This document shows, in pieces, positions 1 through 8,945 of a stretch of 64,000 nt of DNA. The DNA comes from Paenibacillus mendelii (GTDB lineage: Bacteria; Bacillota; Bacilli; Paenibacillales; Paenibacillaceae), in the NCBI RefSeq assembly GCF_024498075.1, contig NZ_JANHOF010000003.1:62001-126000 (forward strand). Direction: 5' to 3'. How positions within the stretch are numbered: the first letter of the stretch is position 1; the number at the start of each line of letters is the position of its first letter. The notes under the pieces were generated by a model. It was given only the letters and a program-made list of their open reading frames with translations, was not told the DNA's origin and ran no database searches. The position numbers were made by a program, and so were the translations under genes.

Positions 1-470
1 TGCCTGTGGCTGCTTCTGTCTGGAACATCATTGTGGCGCGAACCTTCTTTCACTCTACGATTCCGAAGGAATTGCAGGAGGCGGCCCATATTGATGGCTC
101 AACCAACATGAATTTGTTTATTCGCATTGTGCTTCCGTTATCCATGCCAATCATTGCTGTTATGGCCTTGTTCTACGGGGTAAGCCACTGGAATAGCTAC
201 TTCCCTGCCTTGATTTATTTGAATGACGAGAGCAAGTATCCGCTGCAGATGGTGCTGCGTCAAATTCTTGTTCTTCAGGAAATGTCGGCGGAAACAACAG
301 GGGCGGCCATTAGCGGCGATATCGCCGAGGCGATGAATAACAAGGCGGAAATTGCCTCACTGGTCAAATACGCCGTGATCATCGTGTCTACCCTGCCAAT
401 TGTTATTCTGTATCCGTTCCTGCAGCGCTACTTTGTCCAAGGGGTCATGATTGGCTCGGTCAAAGGCTAA
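1..470 (+). CDS. Carbohydrate ABC transporter permease, C-terminal part (LplC/YtcP type)
   Basis: This is the end of an inner-membrane permease of a CUT1 sugar ABC importer. The frame is already open at the first base, so the 5' end lies outside the window. The EAA loop that contacts the ATPase is visible as ELQEAAHIDGSTNMNLF followed by RIVLPLSMPIIA, then a membrane helix, a periplasmic stretch and the last helix. It ends with the VMIGSVKG tail typical of the LplC/YtcP group. The second permease of the window (52303-53256) ends almost the same way. The lipoprotein gene at 676 and the GH130 gene at 2412 follow on the same strand, which suggests import of a mannose-containing oligosaccharide. 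The ATPase is not encoded nearby; in this group it is usually a shared MsmX-like protein. The family call is sure, the substrate is not. Confidence 0.92.
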   Translation, partial: PVAASVWNIIVARTFFHSTIPKELQEAAHIDGSTNMNLFIRIVLPLSMPIIAVMALFYGVSHWNSYFPALIYLNDESKYPLQMVLRQILVLQEMSAETTGAAISGDIAEAMNNKAEIASLVKYAVIIVSTLPIVILYPFLQRYFVQGVMIGSVKG

Positions 471-675
471 TCGCCTGGCTTCTATATGGAACGAAAGAGC
501 GGAGCAGGAAGAATGATTCTGGAGAAGCGCCAGCGATCGTAAGAACATGCTGCCTGCGCAGCGGGCTGTATTTGAATCATTCAATTTGCCATTATCCAAT
601 CGGTAGTAAATGAAGGAAAATGCATTATGCCTTCGTTTGTTATAGCATTAAGAGAATGAAAAGGGAGGATTATTC

Positions 676-2271
676 ATGCAACAGAAAAGAAAGGGCTTTG
701 CCCTGCTCGTATCGGCAACCATGCTGGTCGGGCTTCTGGCAGGCTGCGGTTCGTCCGACAACAACAAAGAAGGCGGCGCAAGCCCGTCAGTCGAGGTCAG
801 CAAGGAAGGGTTCCCGATTGTGAATGAGAAAATTTCATTGACGATGATGGCGCCTGATGTAGGGCTGCAAAATTGGAACAACATGGCGGTTCTGCAGCAA
901 ATGGAAGAAAAAACGAATATTAAGATGGTCTACAATAATGCGCCGAAGGATAGCTTCGAGACAAAGAAGAACCTCGTATTTGCCAGCGGCGAATATCCGG
1001 ATGTCTTCTATGCGGCGGGTCTGACGCCAGCCGAGCAAATGAACTACGGCGAGCAGGGCATCCTGGTTCCGCTGGAAGATCTGATTGAGAAGCATGCCCC
1101 GAACTTCAAGAAAGTGCTGGATGAGAATCCGGGTGTGCGCAAGTCGATCACAGCGCCTGACGGACATATCTACTCGCTGCCGGTTGTGGAGTTCAACCAG
1201 CCTTGGTACCGCAACCCGATGTGGTACAATGGCGATTTTCTGAAGAAGCTGGGATATGACAAGCTTCCTGCAACGACGGAAGAGCTGTACACCTTCCTGA
1301 AGAGAGTAAAGGATGAAGACGCGAACGGCAATGGCAAAGCGGATGAAATTCCGCTGTCTTCGGTCAACCTGCGCGATATCCGCACCTGGCTGCTGGGCGC
1401 ATATGGCATTTATGAAGAGGAAATTTATGTAGACGACAAGGACGTTGTTCACTACACGCCGATTGAGAATGGATACAAAGAGTACCTGACGTTCCTGAAC
1501 CGCCTATGGAAAGAGAAGCTGCTGGATCAGGAGACCTTCTCCCAAACGGCTGAGCAGAAGAAAGCCAAAGCGCAAAACAATCAAGTGGCCTTATTCTCCG
1601 ATTGGCATGCTTATATGACCCTTGGCGGCGAGCAGAGCATGGATGATCCGATGTTCGCACCTGTCAAGAGCGACATGGTAGACGCTCCTGTCATTGCGAA
1701 GAACAGAGGCGTAACAACCGGCGCATTCTCGATCTCCAGCAGCAATGCGTATCCGGAAGCATCGATGCGTTGGGTGGATTACCTGTACGGCTATGAAGGC
1801 GCCCTGCTGTTCAACAAAGGACCGGAAGGCACGCTGTGGAAGTACACGGACAAAGCCTCGCTGACCAAAGAATACCTGCCTGTACCAGGCGGCGGCGACC
1901 GTGAGGATTACCGTGCTACTTTAACGCCAAACTACGGCATTCCGGCACCGACGATTTCGATTCCGGAAACCTCTAAGGGACTGCTTACGGAATTCGACTC
2001 ATGGGTAGAAAACGAATCGAAAACGAAGCTGCTCGACAAGGGTGCGAGAATCCCTTATCCGACACTGTTCCTGACAGCTGAGGAGCAAGCGGAAGTGACG
2101 ACGTTAACCTCCGACCTCACGACCTATGTACGCCAAATGGAAGCGAAGTTTATTACCGGCGCTGAGCCAATGGCTAACTGGGACAGCTACATCAAGACGG
2201 TAAACAAGATGGGCGGACAGCGGATGGCCGAGATCTATCAGGCTGCTTATGATCGCTGGAAAGAAAGCTAA
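676..2271 (+). CDS. Extracellular solute-binding lipoprotein (LplA-like, CUT1 sugar importer)
   Basis: 531 residues. A lipoprotein signal peptide ends in LLAGCGSS, so the mature protein should be lipid-anchored at the cysteine near residue 25 on the outer face of the membrane. The length of about 530 residues and the QNWNN and DVFYAAGL stretches fit the long LplA-type solute-binding proteins of Paenibacillus. It would capture an oligosaccharide and deliver it to the permease just upstream. An AAGGGAGG site at 661-668 lies 7 bp before the ATG and decides the start. The 205 bp between the permease and this gene hold no other gene and no clear terminator. The GH130 enzyme gene follows after 140 bp, so the three probably form one transcription unit. 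The ligand cannot be read from sequence. Confidence 0.93.
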   Translation: MQQKRKGFALLVSATMLVGLLAGCGSSDNNKEGGASPSVEVSKEGFPIVNEKISLTMMAPDVGLQNWNNMAVLQQMEEKTNIKMVYNNAPKDSFETKKNLVFASGEYPDVFYAAGLTPAEQMNYGEQGILVPLEDLIEKHAPNFKKVLDENPGVRKSITAPDGHIYSLPVVEFNQPWYRNPMWYNGDFLKKLGYDKLPATTEELYTFLKRVKDEDANGNGKADEIPLSSVNLRDIRTWLLGAYGIYEEEIYVDDKDVVHYTPIENGYKEYLTFLNRLWKEKLLDQETFSQTAEQKKAKAQNNQVALFSDWHAYMTLGGEQSMDDPMFAPVKSDMVDAPVIAKNRGVTTGAFSISSSNAYPEASMRWVDYLYGYEGALLFNKGPEGTLWKYTDKASLTKEYLPVPGGGDREDYRATLTPNYGIPAPTISIPETSKGLLTEFDSWVENESKTKLLDKGARIPYPTLFLTAEEQAEVTTLTSDLTTYVRQMEAKFITGAEPMANWDSYIKTVNKMGGQRMAEIYQAAYDRWKES

Positions 2272-2411
2272 TATACCAAGACATCTGTAAAATGTTTAGT
2301 CCAGCTCTTACGGCTTGTGGACAAGTCCACGGCCGGAGAGCTGTTGGTGTCATCCATTACAAATCATGTATGAGGCCTCATGAAAGGGAACATGCATCAG
2401 GAGGAATAACG

Positions 2412-3428
2412 ATGAAAATTACCAGACATCCCAACAATCCCATTGTCGTGCCGGGAGGCTATGACTGGCGCAAAGTGACGGTGTTCAACCCGGCTGTCAT
2501 CATTGATAATGACAAGTTCTATATGATTGAACGGACAGCGGAATCCTTGACGCCCTGCAAAAACTTTCTGGGGCTGCTGGAAAGCGAGGACGGCGTTAAC
2601 TTTACGCATGTTAAGGACGAGCCGATTGTCACGCCGGACATGCTGGGCTTCCCTTATGGCAGCGTACAGGATCCGCGGCTGGTCAAGATTGACGGCACAT
2701 TCTATCTGAACTATGCGCTGCGCCCTTGCGCCATGAGCTACTATCCGACAGGAGAGGGCGTGCCTGAACGCTCTATTCCGAAGTACCCGGACGGCTGGGG
2801 CGAGCAGGAGGGACACTGGCTGACGCGCTCTTCCATTCTGAAGTCCGAGAATCTGATTGATTGGGAGTTCGTTGCCGATACGACGCCGCTGGACATTAAT
2901 GACCGGGATAATATTCTGTTTCCTGAGAAAATTAATGGTAAGTTTGCCCTGCTGCGCCGTCCCGAGGAGTACGTGGGTGAGGCATACGGTACGGAGAAGG
3001 CCGCCATGTGGATTACGTATTCCGAGGATTTGGTTCACTGGGAGGAGCCTAAGCTGCTGATTAAAGGGGAGAACCCTGGTTGGGAATCCCGCAAGATCGG
3101 TGGATCGACGCCGCCGATTAAGACAGACAAGGGCTGGCTGGTGCTGTATCACGGCGTGGATGATCAGATTGTATACCGGGTTGGCGCGATGCTGCTGGAT
3201 TTGGACAATCCGGAGAAGGTCATTGCCAGAACGCATAATTACATTATGGAGCCGGAAACGTATTACGAAAAATTCGGCTTTCAGATTCCTAACGTCATCT
3301 TCCCGACCGGCAATGTCGTGAAGGACGGCCTGTTGTATATTTACTATGGCGTCACCGATACGGCCATCGCGCTGGCGACCGTGCCGCTGGATGATCTGGT
3401 GGACTATATTCTTAACGAGCCGCAATAA
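2412..3428 (+). CDS. Glycoside hydrolase family 130 (beta-mannoside phosphorylase/hydrolase)
   Basis: 338 residues, cytoplasmic, no signal peptide. The start at 2412 follows AGGAGGAATAACG. The frame is open further upstream, but that extension lacks a ribosome site and has no family similarity. GH130 hallmarks are an N-terminal HPNNPIVVPGG, VFNPAVI, the VQDPRLVKIDG region with the conserved Asp-Pro-Arg that carries the general acid, and the closing YYGVTDTAIALATVP strand. The family forms five-bladed propellers that phosphorolyse or hydrolyse beta-1,4- or beta-1,2-mannosidic bonds. Its place behind a sugar importer fits intracellular breakdown of an imported mannooligosaccharide or mannosyl-glucose. 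Phosphorylase and hydrolase cannot be told apart here without checking the phosphate-binding residues. A hairpin terminator follows directly. Confidence 0.88.
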   Translation: MKITRHPNNPIVVPGGYDWRKVTVFNPAVIIDNDKFYMIERTAESLTPCKNFLGLLESEDGVNFTHVKDEPIVTPDMLGFPYGSVQDPRLVKIDGTFYLNYALRPCAMSYYPTGEGVPERSIPKYPDGWGEQEGHWLTRSSILKSENLIDWEFVADTTPLDINDRDNILFPEKINGKFALLRRPEEYVGEAYGTEKAAMWITYSEDLVHWEEPKLLIKGENPGWESRKIGGSTPPIKTDKGWLVLYHGVDDQIVYRVGAMLLDLDNPEKVIARTHNYIMEPETYYEKFGFQIPNVIFPTGNVVKDGLLYIYYGVTDTAIALATVPLDDLVDYILNEPQ

Positions 3429-3436
3429 GACAAAGA

Positions 3437-3476
3437 AAGGGGCAAACGGCAGGAGTTAATCTGTCCGCTTGCCCTT
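3437..3476. terminator. Bidirectional hairpin terminator
   Basis: Inverted repeat AAGGGGCAA-ACGG...CCG-CTTGCCCTT between the convergent GH130 gene and the AraC sensor gene. It probably ends both transcripts. The T-run on the plus side is short. Confidence 0.6.
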
Positions 3477-3492
3477 CTAGTCGTCTTATCGT

Positions 3493-5820
3493 CTATTCAT
3501 CCGCCTTGCTGCTGCCGCTGTTTTGCTTGCGGTATTGGCCGGGCGTCATGCCGGTTTCCTTCTTGAATTTGCGGATGAAGTTAGGCGCGTCCAGATAGCC
3601 TACGCTTTCTATAATGATCTGGAGCGGATCGCTGGTTGTCACGAGCAGCTGCATCGCTTTATTGATGCGCAGCTGCCACATATATTGCGAGAAGTTGATG
3701 GCGGTCTTCTCCTTGAAGCTGCGGCTCAGGTAAGAGGTGGAAACGGAAAACTTCAGCGCAATATGTTCCAAGCTAAGCGTATAGTCGGCGAAATTCTGCT
3801 CCACATACAGGACGATATCGTCAATCAGGGAAGGCTGATCGGTTTCGGTATTGCGCTGCGCTTGCTGGCAAATCCGCGAAGCGAGCGAAACCAGCATTAA
3901 CTCGAATTCCTCCAGCGTCTCGAAGGAAGTGAGGCTTGGAATGCTGCCGAATTCTTGGTTCATTCGCAGATCCGCAGCTGTACGCAGCAGCGTATTGAGA
4001 AGATCGTAGCAGATCAGTCTCAGGACAGGAACTGCAAGCCGCTCCTGCTTGATCTCCTCGATCATACCGGCAATCAACGGCAAAGTGACCGCTTCATTGC
4101 CTTGCTTGAGGCTCTGTTCAAGCTTGAGTACGGATTTCTTGGATAACCAGAAGGTTTCCTGGGCCGTCGTTTGCAGCGCGTGCAGCTGCTCGAAGTGCGT
4201 AATGCGCTCGTGGCTGCCGGATACCCGGTATTCAAGCGCGGTGGACGCTTCAACAAAGGATTGATTGATATCAGATAAGGTACTGTACAACGTTCCAACG
4301 CCAATGTATGGGAGCGTGTGCGAATGATCGAGCAGCATGATCGTAATGGCATCCAACACTTGCAGAACCAGCTGCTTCTGCGTTTCCGGCGATTCTGCCG
4401 GCAGTGAGACCATGAGCACAAACCGGTCGCGAACCGAGAATTCCACGCCGTAGACCAGGGCGTTCAATTCTGGAAATTCAACCTGGCTCAGCAGCTCCTG
4501 GTGCAGCAGCTGATCCGTGCGCTGCGGGTCATCCTCGTGGGAATCCTCCCAAGCAAGAACAACGGAGAAGTAAGCTCCTTCGGAACCGGGCCGCTCCAGG
4601 CCGGTGTCCCTGACCATGCGCTCAATTTCCGGATCGTCCGGCTTCCCGTGCTTGAGCAGAAGCATTAGGCACTGATTGCGGACGAATGGCTCCTGCATGT
4701 TGATCCTCGCATCGTAGTCGCGAATGGTGTGGCTGATCCACTCCCATTCGTTGCGGATCTTGACCGCTTCGCCGCCGGATTGCAGACGGGCGAATTCCAT
4801 CAGGTTCTTGATCGGATGATACTGCCGCTTGGCCAGAAACATGGCTGCGATGATTCCGGTCACCACGGTGATGGCAAACACCAGCAGAATCAAGGTTTGA
4901 ATATGGGCCACGCGTTCAAAGAACTGATAGGTAGGCATGGTCGTCACGTAGCCCCAGCCGTTCTCCTGGGATCTTACAACAACGACCGAATTTTGTTCGC
5001 CATCCAGCTTGATGCTGTGAATGCCGGGCTTAAGCCCTGAGAGGGATACGAGTGCTCCGCCGGACAGACTCTTGCCGTTAGTGCTTCGGGTCAGTACTTG
5101 TCCGTCAGGATCAAATATAAAGCTGCTGCCGGAAAAACGGTTCAGGATCGAGTCCATGATGCCCGTCAGCTTGGATTCCTTCAGCAGGAACATGACGGTT
5201 CCATAGGGATATGGATCGTTCGGCTTGATCGGGATCATCAAGGTTAGCAAGGTTTCCTGACGGGAATAGATCGATACTTCCTCCGCAGGGCGGATGAACG
5301 GCTGCGTGGATTCATGAAGCGCTTTCAGAAGCTCACCGCTGTCCCAGTTCTGGTACTTGTACACGCGGTTAAACATATAGCTGGCGTCCGTCATCCCTTT
5401 ATACGAATAAATATGGTCGCTGCCATGATAGGAGAGAAACAGCTCTTCCACTATGCTGCTGTTGGCCGTGTAATTCGCAAGCGTTGTAATGGCTTCTCTG
5501 CTATGGTAAGGATGACTGGCCATATAGGGAGTCAAATGCTCGTCATAAGAAATTCTGCTGGCGATTTCGTACAGATCGGACATGTGGCCGTCAATCGTCA
5601 TTTTGACCTGACTCAGCTGATTGACATTGGACTGTTCAATTTCGGACCGTAGATTGGACACGGCATTCTCATAGACGAAGATGGTAACGCCCGTAAGCGG
5701 AACCAAGAATATGACAATGTAGGATAGTGCGTATTTCACAAGCAGCTTGGATTTGAAATGGCTCCAATGCGTTCGGATCTTGGCCGCAAGCGATGCTGCG
5801 CCCCTGAATGCTGCAGGCAC
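3493..5820 (-). CDS. Membrane-bound AraC-type sensor-regulator (two TM helices, Cache-like ectodomain, HTH_18)
   Basis: 775 residues with a GTG start preceded by AAGGGGGA on the minus strand. A first membrane helix lies at about residues 30-50 (YIVIFLVPLTGVTIFV). It is followed by an extracellular Cache-like region of about 250 residues and a second helix near 305-330 (LILLVFAITVVTGIIAAMFLA). After a cytoplasmic linker, an AraC DNA-binding domain occupies the last ~100 residues, with YLSRSFKEKTAINFSQYM and the second helix region GYLDAPNFIRKFKKETGMTPGQ. This one-protein sensor layout is common in Paenibacillus beside LplABC-type transporters and is thought to sense extracellular sugars directly. 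It is convergent with the GH130 operon and divergent from the deacetylase operon. It could control either; the GH130/transporter group is the more usual partner. Confidence 0.88.
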   Translation of the reverse strand: MPAAFRGAASLAAKIRTHWSHFKSKLLVKYALSYIVIFLVPLTGVTIFVYENAVSNLRSEIEQSNVNQLSQVKMTIDGHMSDLYEIASRISYDEHLTPYMASHPYHSREAITTLANYTANSSIVEELFLSYHGSDHIYSYKGMTDASYMFNRVYKYQNWDSGELLKALHESTQPFIRPAEEVSIYSRQETLLTLMIPIKPNDPYPYGTVMFLLKESKLTGIMDSILNRFSGSSFIFDPDGQVLTRSTNGKSLSGGALVSLSGLKPGIHSIKLDGEQNSVVVVRSQENGWGYVTTMPTYQFFERVAHIQTLILLVFAITVVTGIIAAMFLAKRQYHPIKNLMEFARLQSGGEAVKIRNEWEWISHTIRDYDARINMQEPFVRNQCLMLLLKHGKPDDPEIERMVRDTGLERPGSEGAYFSVVLAWEDSHEDDPQRTDQLLHQELLSQVEFPELNALVYGVEFSVRDRFVLMVSLPAESPETQKQLVLQVLDAITIMLLDHSHTLPYIGVGTLYSTLSDINQSFVEASTALEYRVSGSHERITHFEQLHALQTTAQETFWLSKKSVLKLEQSLKQGNEAVTLPLIAGMIEEIKQERLAVPVLRLICYDLLNTLLRTAADLRMNQEFGSIPSLTSFETLEEFELMLVSLASRICQQAQRNTETDQPSLIDDIVLYVEQNFADYTLSLEHIALKFSVSTSYLSRSFKEKTAINFSQYMWQLRINKAMQLLVTTSDPLQIIIESVGYLDAPNFIRKFKKETGMTPGQYRKQNSGSSKADE

Positions 5821-6012
5821 GAGAATCCCCCTTTATGATTGAACTGAATATAGAAATCGATATATAGGGCTGAATGAATGTTTATGGGTAAACGACACAT
5901 TTAAACATTATAACGTTATATTCATTTTAATTCTATAATGTGATAAGCTATTTTTGGATAATAGAGATTGGGATATTTAGTATATAGCTTGGAGAGGTGG
6001 ACGGAAGCCATT
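5821..6012. promoter_or_regulatory. Divergent promoter region with a TATAACGTTATA palindrome
   Basis: An AT-rich 190-bp gap separates the AraC sensor (minus) and the deacetylase operon (plus). A perfect 12-bp palindrome TATAACGTTATA lies at 5909-5920, with TATAATG-like sequence just downstream (5934-5940). It is a plausible operator for the GntR/UTRA repressor encoded at the end of the downstream operon. GntR-type proteins bind short palindromes, but this link is inferred from position only. Confidence 0.4.
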
Positions 6013-7107
6013 ATGGATCTGTTATTGCGCAATGTAAAGCTGGTTGATGGCCAGCCGGCAGATATTGTCGTTAACAATGGCATTATTGATCAAATCGCTC
6101 CTGCCGGCATGGGAGAGGGCAAGCAGGTTGTGGACGGTACGGGCCTGTATGCTTCTAGCGGCTGGATTGACCTGCATGTTCATGCCGACCCCGAGCTGGA
6201 GCCCTATGGCGATGAGATCGATGAAATCGGCATTAGGCAGGGGGTTACCACCGTGGTGGATGCAGGAAGCTGCGGGTCCGACCGGATTGGCCAATTGGTA
6301 GCCAATGCAGGCCGCGCCAAGACGCGCGTGCTGGCCTTTCTTAATATTTCGCGGATCGGGCTGCTGCGGACAGATGAGCTTTCACGCCTGGAATGGATCG
6401 ACGAATCTCTAATCGGAGAGGCCCTCAAGCAGTACGCTGATTTTATCGTCGGTTTGAAAGCCCGAATCAGCCAAAGCGTCGTCAAAGAGCAAGGTCTGGA
6501 GCCGCTGCGGCTGGCGCGCGGGCTTGCAGATATATACGGCCTGCCGCTTATGGTGCATATCGGGTCTGGTCCGCCTGCTATTGGTGAGGTGCTGCAATTG
6601 CTGCAGGAACGCGACATTGTGACCCATTATCTGAACGGCAAGGCCAATAATGTCTTCGACGCGGAGGGGAAGCCTCGGCAGGCGCTGCTTGATGCAATGG
6701 ACAGAGGCGTTCATCTGGATGTCGGGCATGGGACGGCGAGCTTTTCGTTCCATACAGCGGAGCTGGCCAGACTAGCGGGGATCAAGCCGCATACGATCAG
6801 CACGGATATTTACCGGGGCAACCGGCTGAACGGCCCGGTATACAGCATGTCCGATACGCTGTCGAAGTTTCTGCTGCTCGGCTATCCGCTGGAGGAGGTC
6901 ATTTCCATGGTGACGGCCAATGCCGCGGCCTGGCTAGGCAGACCGGAGCTGGGACGGATTCGGGCGGGAGAGCCTGCCAATCTGACGCTGTTTGCAGTAG
7001 AGAACGGAGTGAAGAAGTTGCGAGATTCAGAGGGTGAGGAGCGAATAGCCGATCACTATATTGAAGCCAGGGGAGTTGTTGTTAATGGGACATTCACTGC
7101 ATGCTAA
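6013..7107 (+). CDS. Amidohydrolase/deacetylase family metal enzyme (dihydroorotase-like)
   Basis: 364 residues. The ATG at 6013 follows GGAGAGGTGG; the upstream TTG of the open frame has no ribosome site. The metal-dependent hydrolase motifs are in order: HVHADPEL (HxH, residue ~55), a lysine in FIVGLKARISQ that could be the carboxylated bridging ligand, PLMVHIG (His), HLDVGHGTASF (His) and TISTDIYRG (Asp). This is the group found beside DgaE/DgaF-type genes, for example the Enterococcus EF0837 type, usually described as a deacetylase. Here it most likely removes the acetyl group from an N-acetylated amino-sugar acid before the lyase acts. The next gene starts 23 bp inside this one, so the two are translationally coupled. 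The exact substrate is inferred from context. Confidence 0.85.
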   Translation: MDLLLRNVKLVDGQPADIVVNNGIIDQIAPAGMGEGKQVVDGTGLYASSGWIDLHVHADPELEPYGDEIDEIGIRQGVTTVVDAGSCGSDRIGQLVANAGRAKTRVLAFLNISRIGLLRTDELSRLEWIDESLIGEALKQYADFIVGLKARISQSVVKEQGLEPLRLARGLADIYGLPLMVHIGSGPPAIGEVLQLLQERDIVTHYLNGKANNVFDAEGKPRQALLDAMDRGVHLDVGHGTASFSFHTAELARLAGIKPHTISTDIYRGNRLNGPVYSMSDTLSKFLLLGYPLEEVISMVTANAAAWLGRPELGRIRAGEPANLTLFAVENGVKKLRDSEGEERIADHYIEARGVVVNGTFTAC

Positions 7108-8197
7108 ATATGGGCTCAAGCGGGTCGTCAATGCGAGCGGCCGGATGAGCATTCTGGGTGTATCCGTACCTACGGACAGCGTTATGGAAGCCATGAAGCA
7201 AGGCGGGCAGCAGTATGTAGAGATGGCGGAGCTGGTACGCCGTTCGGGCGATTATGTTGCGGGCATTCTGGGTGCGGAAGGAGCGGTGGTCGTCAACTCG
7301 GCGTCCAGCGGCATCGCCTTGTCCGTGGCTGCCGTGGTGACTCAGGGCAATCCCCGTGTCAGCATGCGCCTGCACCAGGAGCCTGTTCTTAAGAACGAGA
7401 TCATTATGCTCAAGGGGCATAATGTGCAATACGGCGCGCCAGTGGAAACGATGGTCTTCCTTGGCGGCGGCCGCACAGTGGAAGTAGGCTATGCGAACGA
7501 GGGACGCAAAGAGCATATCGAGGAAGCGATATCCGGTCGAACAGCCGCCATCCTGTACGTCAAGTCCCATCATTGCGTACAGAAGAACATGATTAGCGTC
7601 GAAGAAGCCTGGGAAGTGGCGCAGCGCCGGGGAGTACCGCTCCTTGTAGACGCCGCGGCGGAGGAAGATATCCACAAGTATGTACAGTGTGCGGACTTGG
7701 CGATTTACAGCGGGTCCAAAGCGATTGAAGGTCCCACTTCCGGTATAGTCGGCGGCAAACGCCAATATATCGAATGGCTGAACGTTCAGCTTCACGGGAT
7801 TGGACGCAGCATGAAGGTAGGCAAGGAGACGATATTCGGACTGCTGCAGGCGCTGGACGAGTATGTGAACAAGGAAGACAAGAGCCAGCAGGAGAAGGCG
7901 GCACTGGAACCGATGCATGCCTTGTCCAGCCTGGCGGGAGTAAAGGTCAGCATCGTGCAGGATGAAGCGGGACGTGCCATTTACCGCGGTAGAGTCCACA
8001 TCGACGCGGAGGCGGCGGGTATTGGGGCCAAGGCGGTGAACGATCAGCTTCGCGAGGGAGATATTGCCGTTTATACGCGCGATTATGGTGTGCGTCAAGG
8101 GTATTTTGACATTGATGGCCGCTCGCTGCAAGGTGACGACCTGCAGGTTATTATTCATCGAATTCAAGAAATTGTAGGGGGAACAACTCATGTCTAG
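7085..8197 (+). CDS. dgaE: PLP-dependent ammonia-lyase, DgaE family (D-glucosaminate-6-phosphate type)
   Basis: 370 residues of the SelA/cystathionine-type fold I PLP family. The ATG at 7085 has GGGGAG about 10 bp upstream; an earlier TTG at 7061 lacks a ribosome site. Near the N-terminus the pattern is LKRVVNASGRMSILGVS. VNSASSGIALSVAA binds the cofactor phosphate, and the Schiff-base lysine is probably in YSGSKAIEGPTSG. In Salmonella, DgaE removes ammonia from D-glucosaminate-6-phosphate to give 2-keto-3-deoxygluconate-6-phosphate. The aldolase DgaF gene overlaps the end of this gene by 8 bp, which supports the same step here. SelA (selenocysteine synthase) is the main alternative annotation for this fold and is unlikely given the neighbours. 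Confidence 0.88.
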   Translation: MGHSLHAKYGLKRVVNASGRMSILGVSVPTDSVMEAMKQGGQQYVEMAELVRRSGDYVAGILGAEGAVVVNSASSGIALSVAAVVTQGNPRVSMRLHQEPVLKNEIIMLKGHNVQYGAPVETMVFLGGGRTVEVGYANEGRKEHIEEAISGRTAAILYVKSHHCVQKNMISVEEAWEVAQRRGVPLLVDAAAEEDIHKYVQCADLAIYSGSKAIEGPTSGIVGGKRQYIEWLNVQLHGIGRSMKVGKETIFGLLQALDEYVNKEDKSQQEKAALEPMHALSSLAGVKVSIVQDEAGRAIYRGRVHIDAEAAGIGAKAVNDQLREGDIAVYTRDYGVRQGYFDIDGRSLQGDDLQVIIHRIQEIVGGTTHV

Positions 8198-8945
8198 CAT
8201 CTATGCACGTTTATACAAGAATAGAGCAGCATTGAATGTGCTGACGAACTCGATCGATAACGCCAAACAGGTCTATGAAGCGGCGGAAGGCCAGGTTGTA
8301 GTAGGGGTATTGTCCAAGAACTACCCGACTGCGGCTGCTGCTGTCGAGGCGATGAAGGAGTACGGCGCCGCTATTGACGATGCGGTATCTATCGGTCTGG
8401 GCGCGGGAGATAACCGTCAGGCGGCTGTTGTAGCTGAAATCGTCAAGAGCTATGCAGGCAGCCATATTAATCAGATCTTCCCCGCTGTCGGTATGACGCG
8501 CGCCAATCTGGGTGCCAAGGACAGCTGGATTAACAGTCTGGTGTCGCCAAGCGGCCAGGTCGGATACGTTAATATCTCGACAGGCGTGTTCAGCGCAGGC
8601 GTTGCGGAGAAAGCGATCGTACCCGTCAAGGCGGCTATTGCGCTGGTACGCGATATGGGCGGCAATGCGCTGAAATATTTTCCGATGCAGGGATTGAAGC
8701 TGGAGGATGAATACAGGGCGGTCGCCAAGGCATGTGGAGAGGAAGGCTTTGCTTTGGAACCGACAGGCGGCATTGATTTGGACAATTTCAAACCGATCGT
8801 GGAGATTGCTTTGCAAGCGGGTGTGCCGCAGATAATCCCGCATGTGTATACCTCGATCATCGATCCGGCGACAGGCGCGACCAGAGTAGAGGATGTGGAG
8901 CTGCTGCACCGCACCTTGAATGCGCTGGTTGATCAATATGAGTAA
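8190..8945 (+). CDS. dgaF: 2-dehydro-3-deoxy-phosphogluconate aldolase, DgaF family
   Basis: 251 residues, cytoplasmic TIM-barrel-type aldolase. The segments LYKNRAALNVLTNS, SIGLGAGDNRQ, QIFPAVGMTRA and LKYFPMQGLK are typical of DgaF. The lysine in ALKYFP fits the Schiff-base lysine of class I aldolases. It should split 2-keto-3-deoxygluconate-6-phosphate into pyruvate and glyceraldehyde-3-phosphate, completing the route started by the upstream lyase. The start overlaps dgaE by 8 bp and the kinase gene overlaps its end by 8 bp, so the operon is tightly coupled. It differs from the classic Eda aldolase, which is shorter and has other motifs. Confidence 0.9.
   Translation: MSSIYARLYKNRAALNVLTNSIDNAKQVYEAAEGQVVVGVLSKNYPTAAAAVEAMKEYGAAIDDAVSIGLGAGDNRQAAVVAEIVKSYAGSHINQIFPAVGMTRANLGAKDSWINSLVSPSGQVGYVNISTGVFSAGVAEKAIVPVKAAIALVRDMGGNALKYFPMQGLKLEDEYRAVAKACGEEGFALEPTGGIDLDNFKPIVEIALQAGVPQIIPHVYTSIIDPATGATRVEDVELLHRTLNALVDQYE

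Noticed and set aside
2397..3425. Long minus-strand open frame opposite the GH130 gene
   Set aside because: It mirrors a clear GH130 gene, has no ribosome site and shows no family motif. The same holds for the long minus-strand frames at 7094-8200, 31189-32430, 36053-37249 and 55623-56789.
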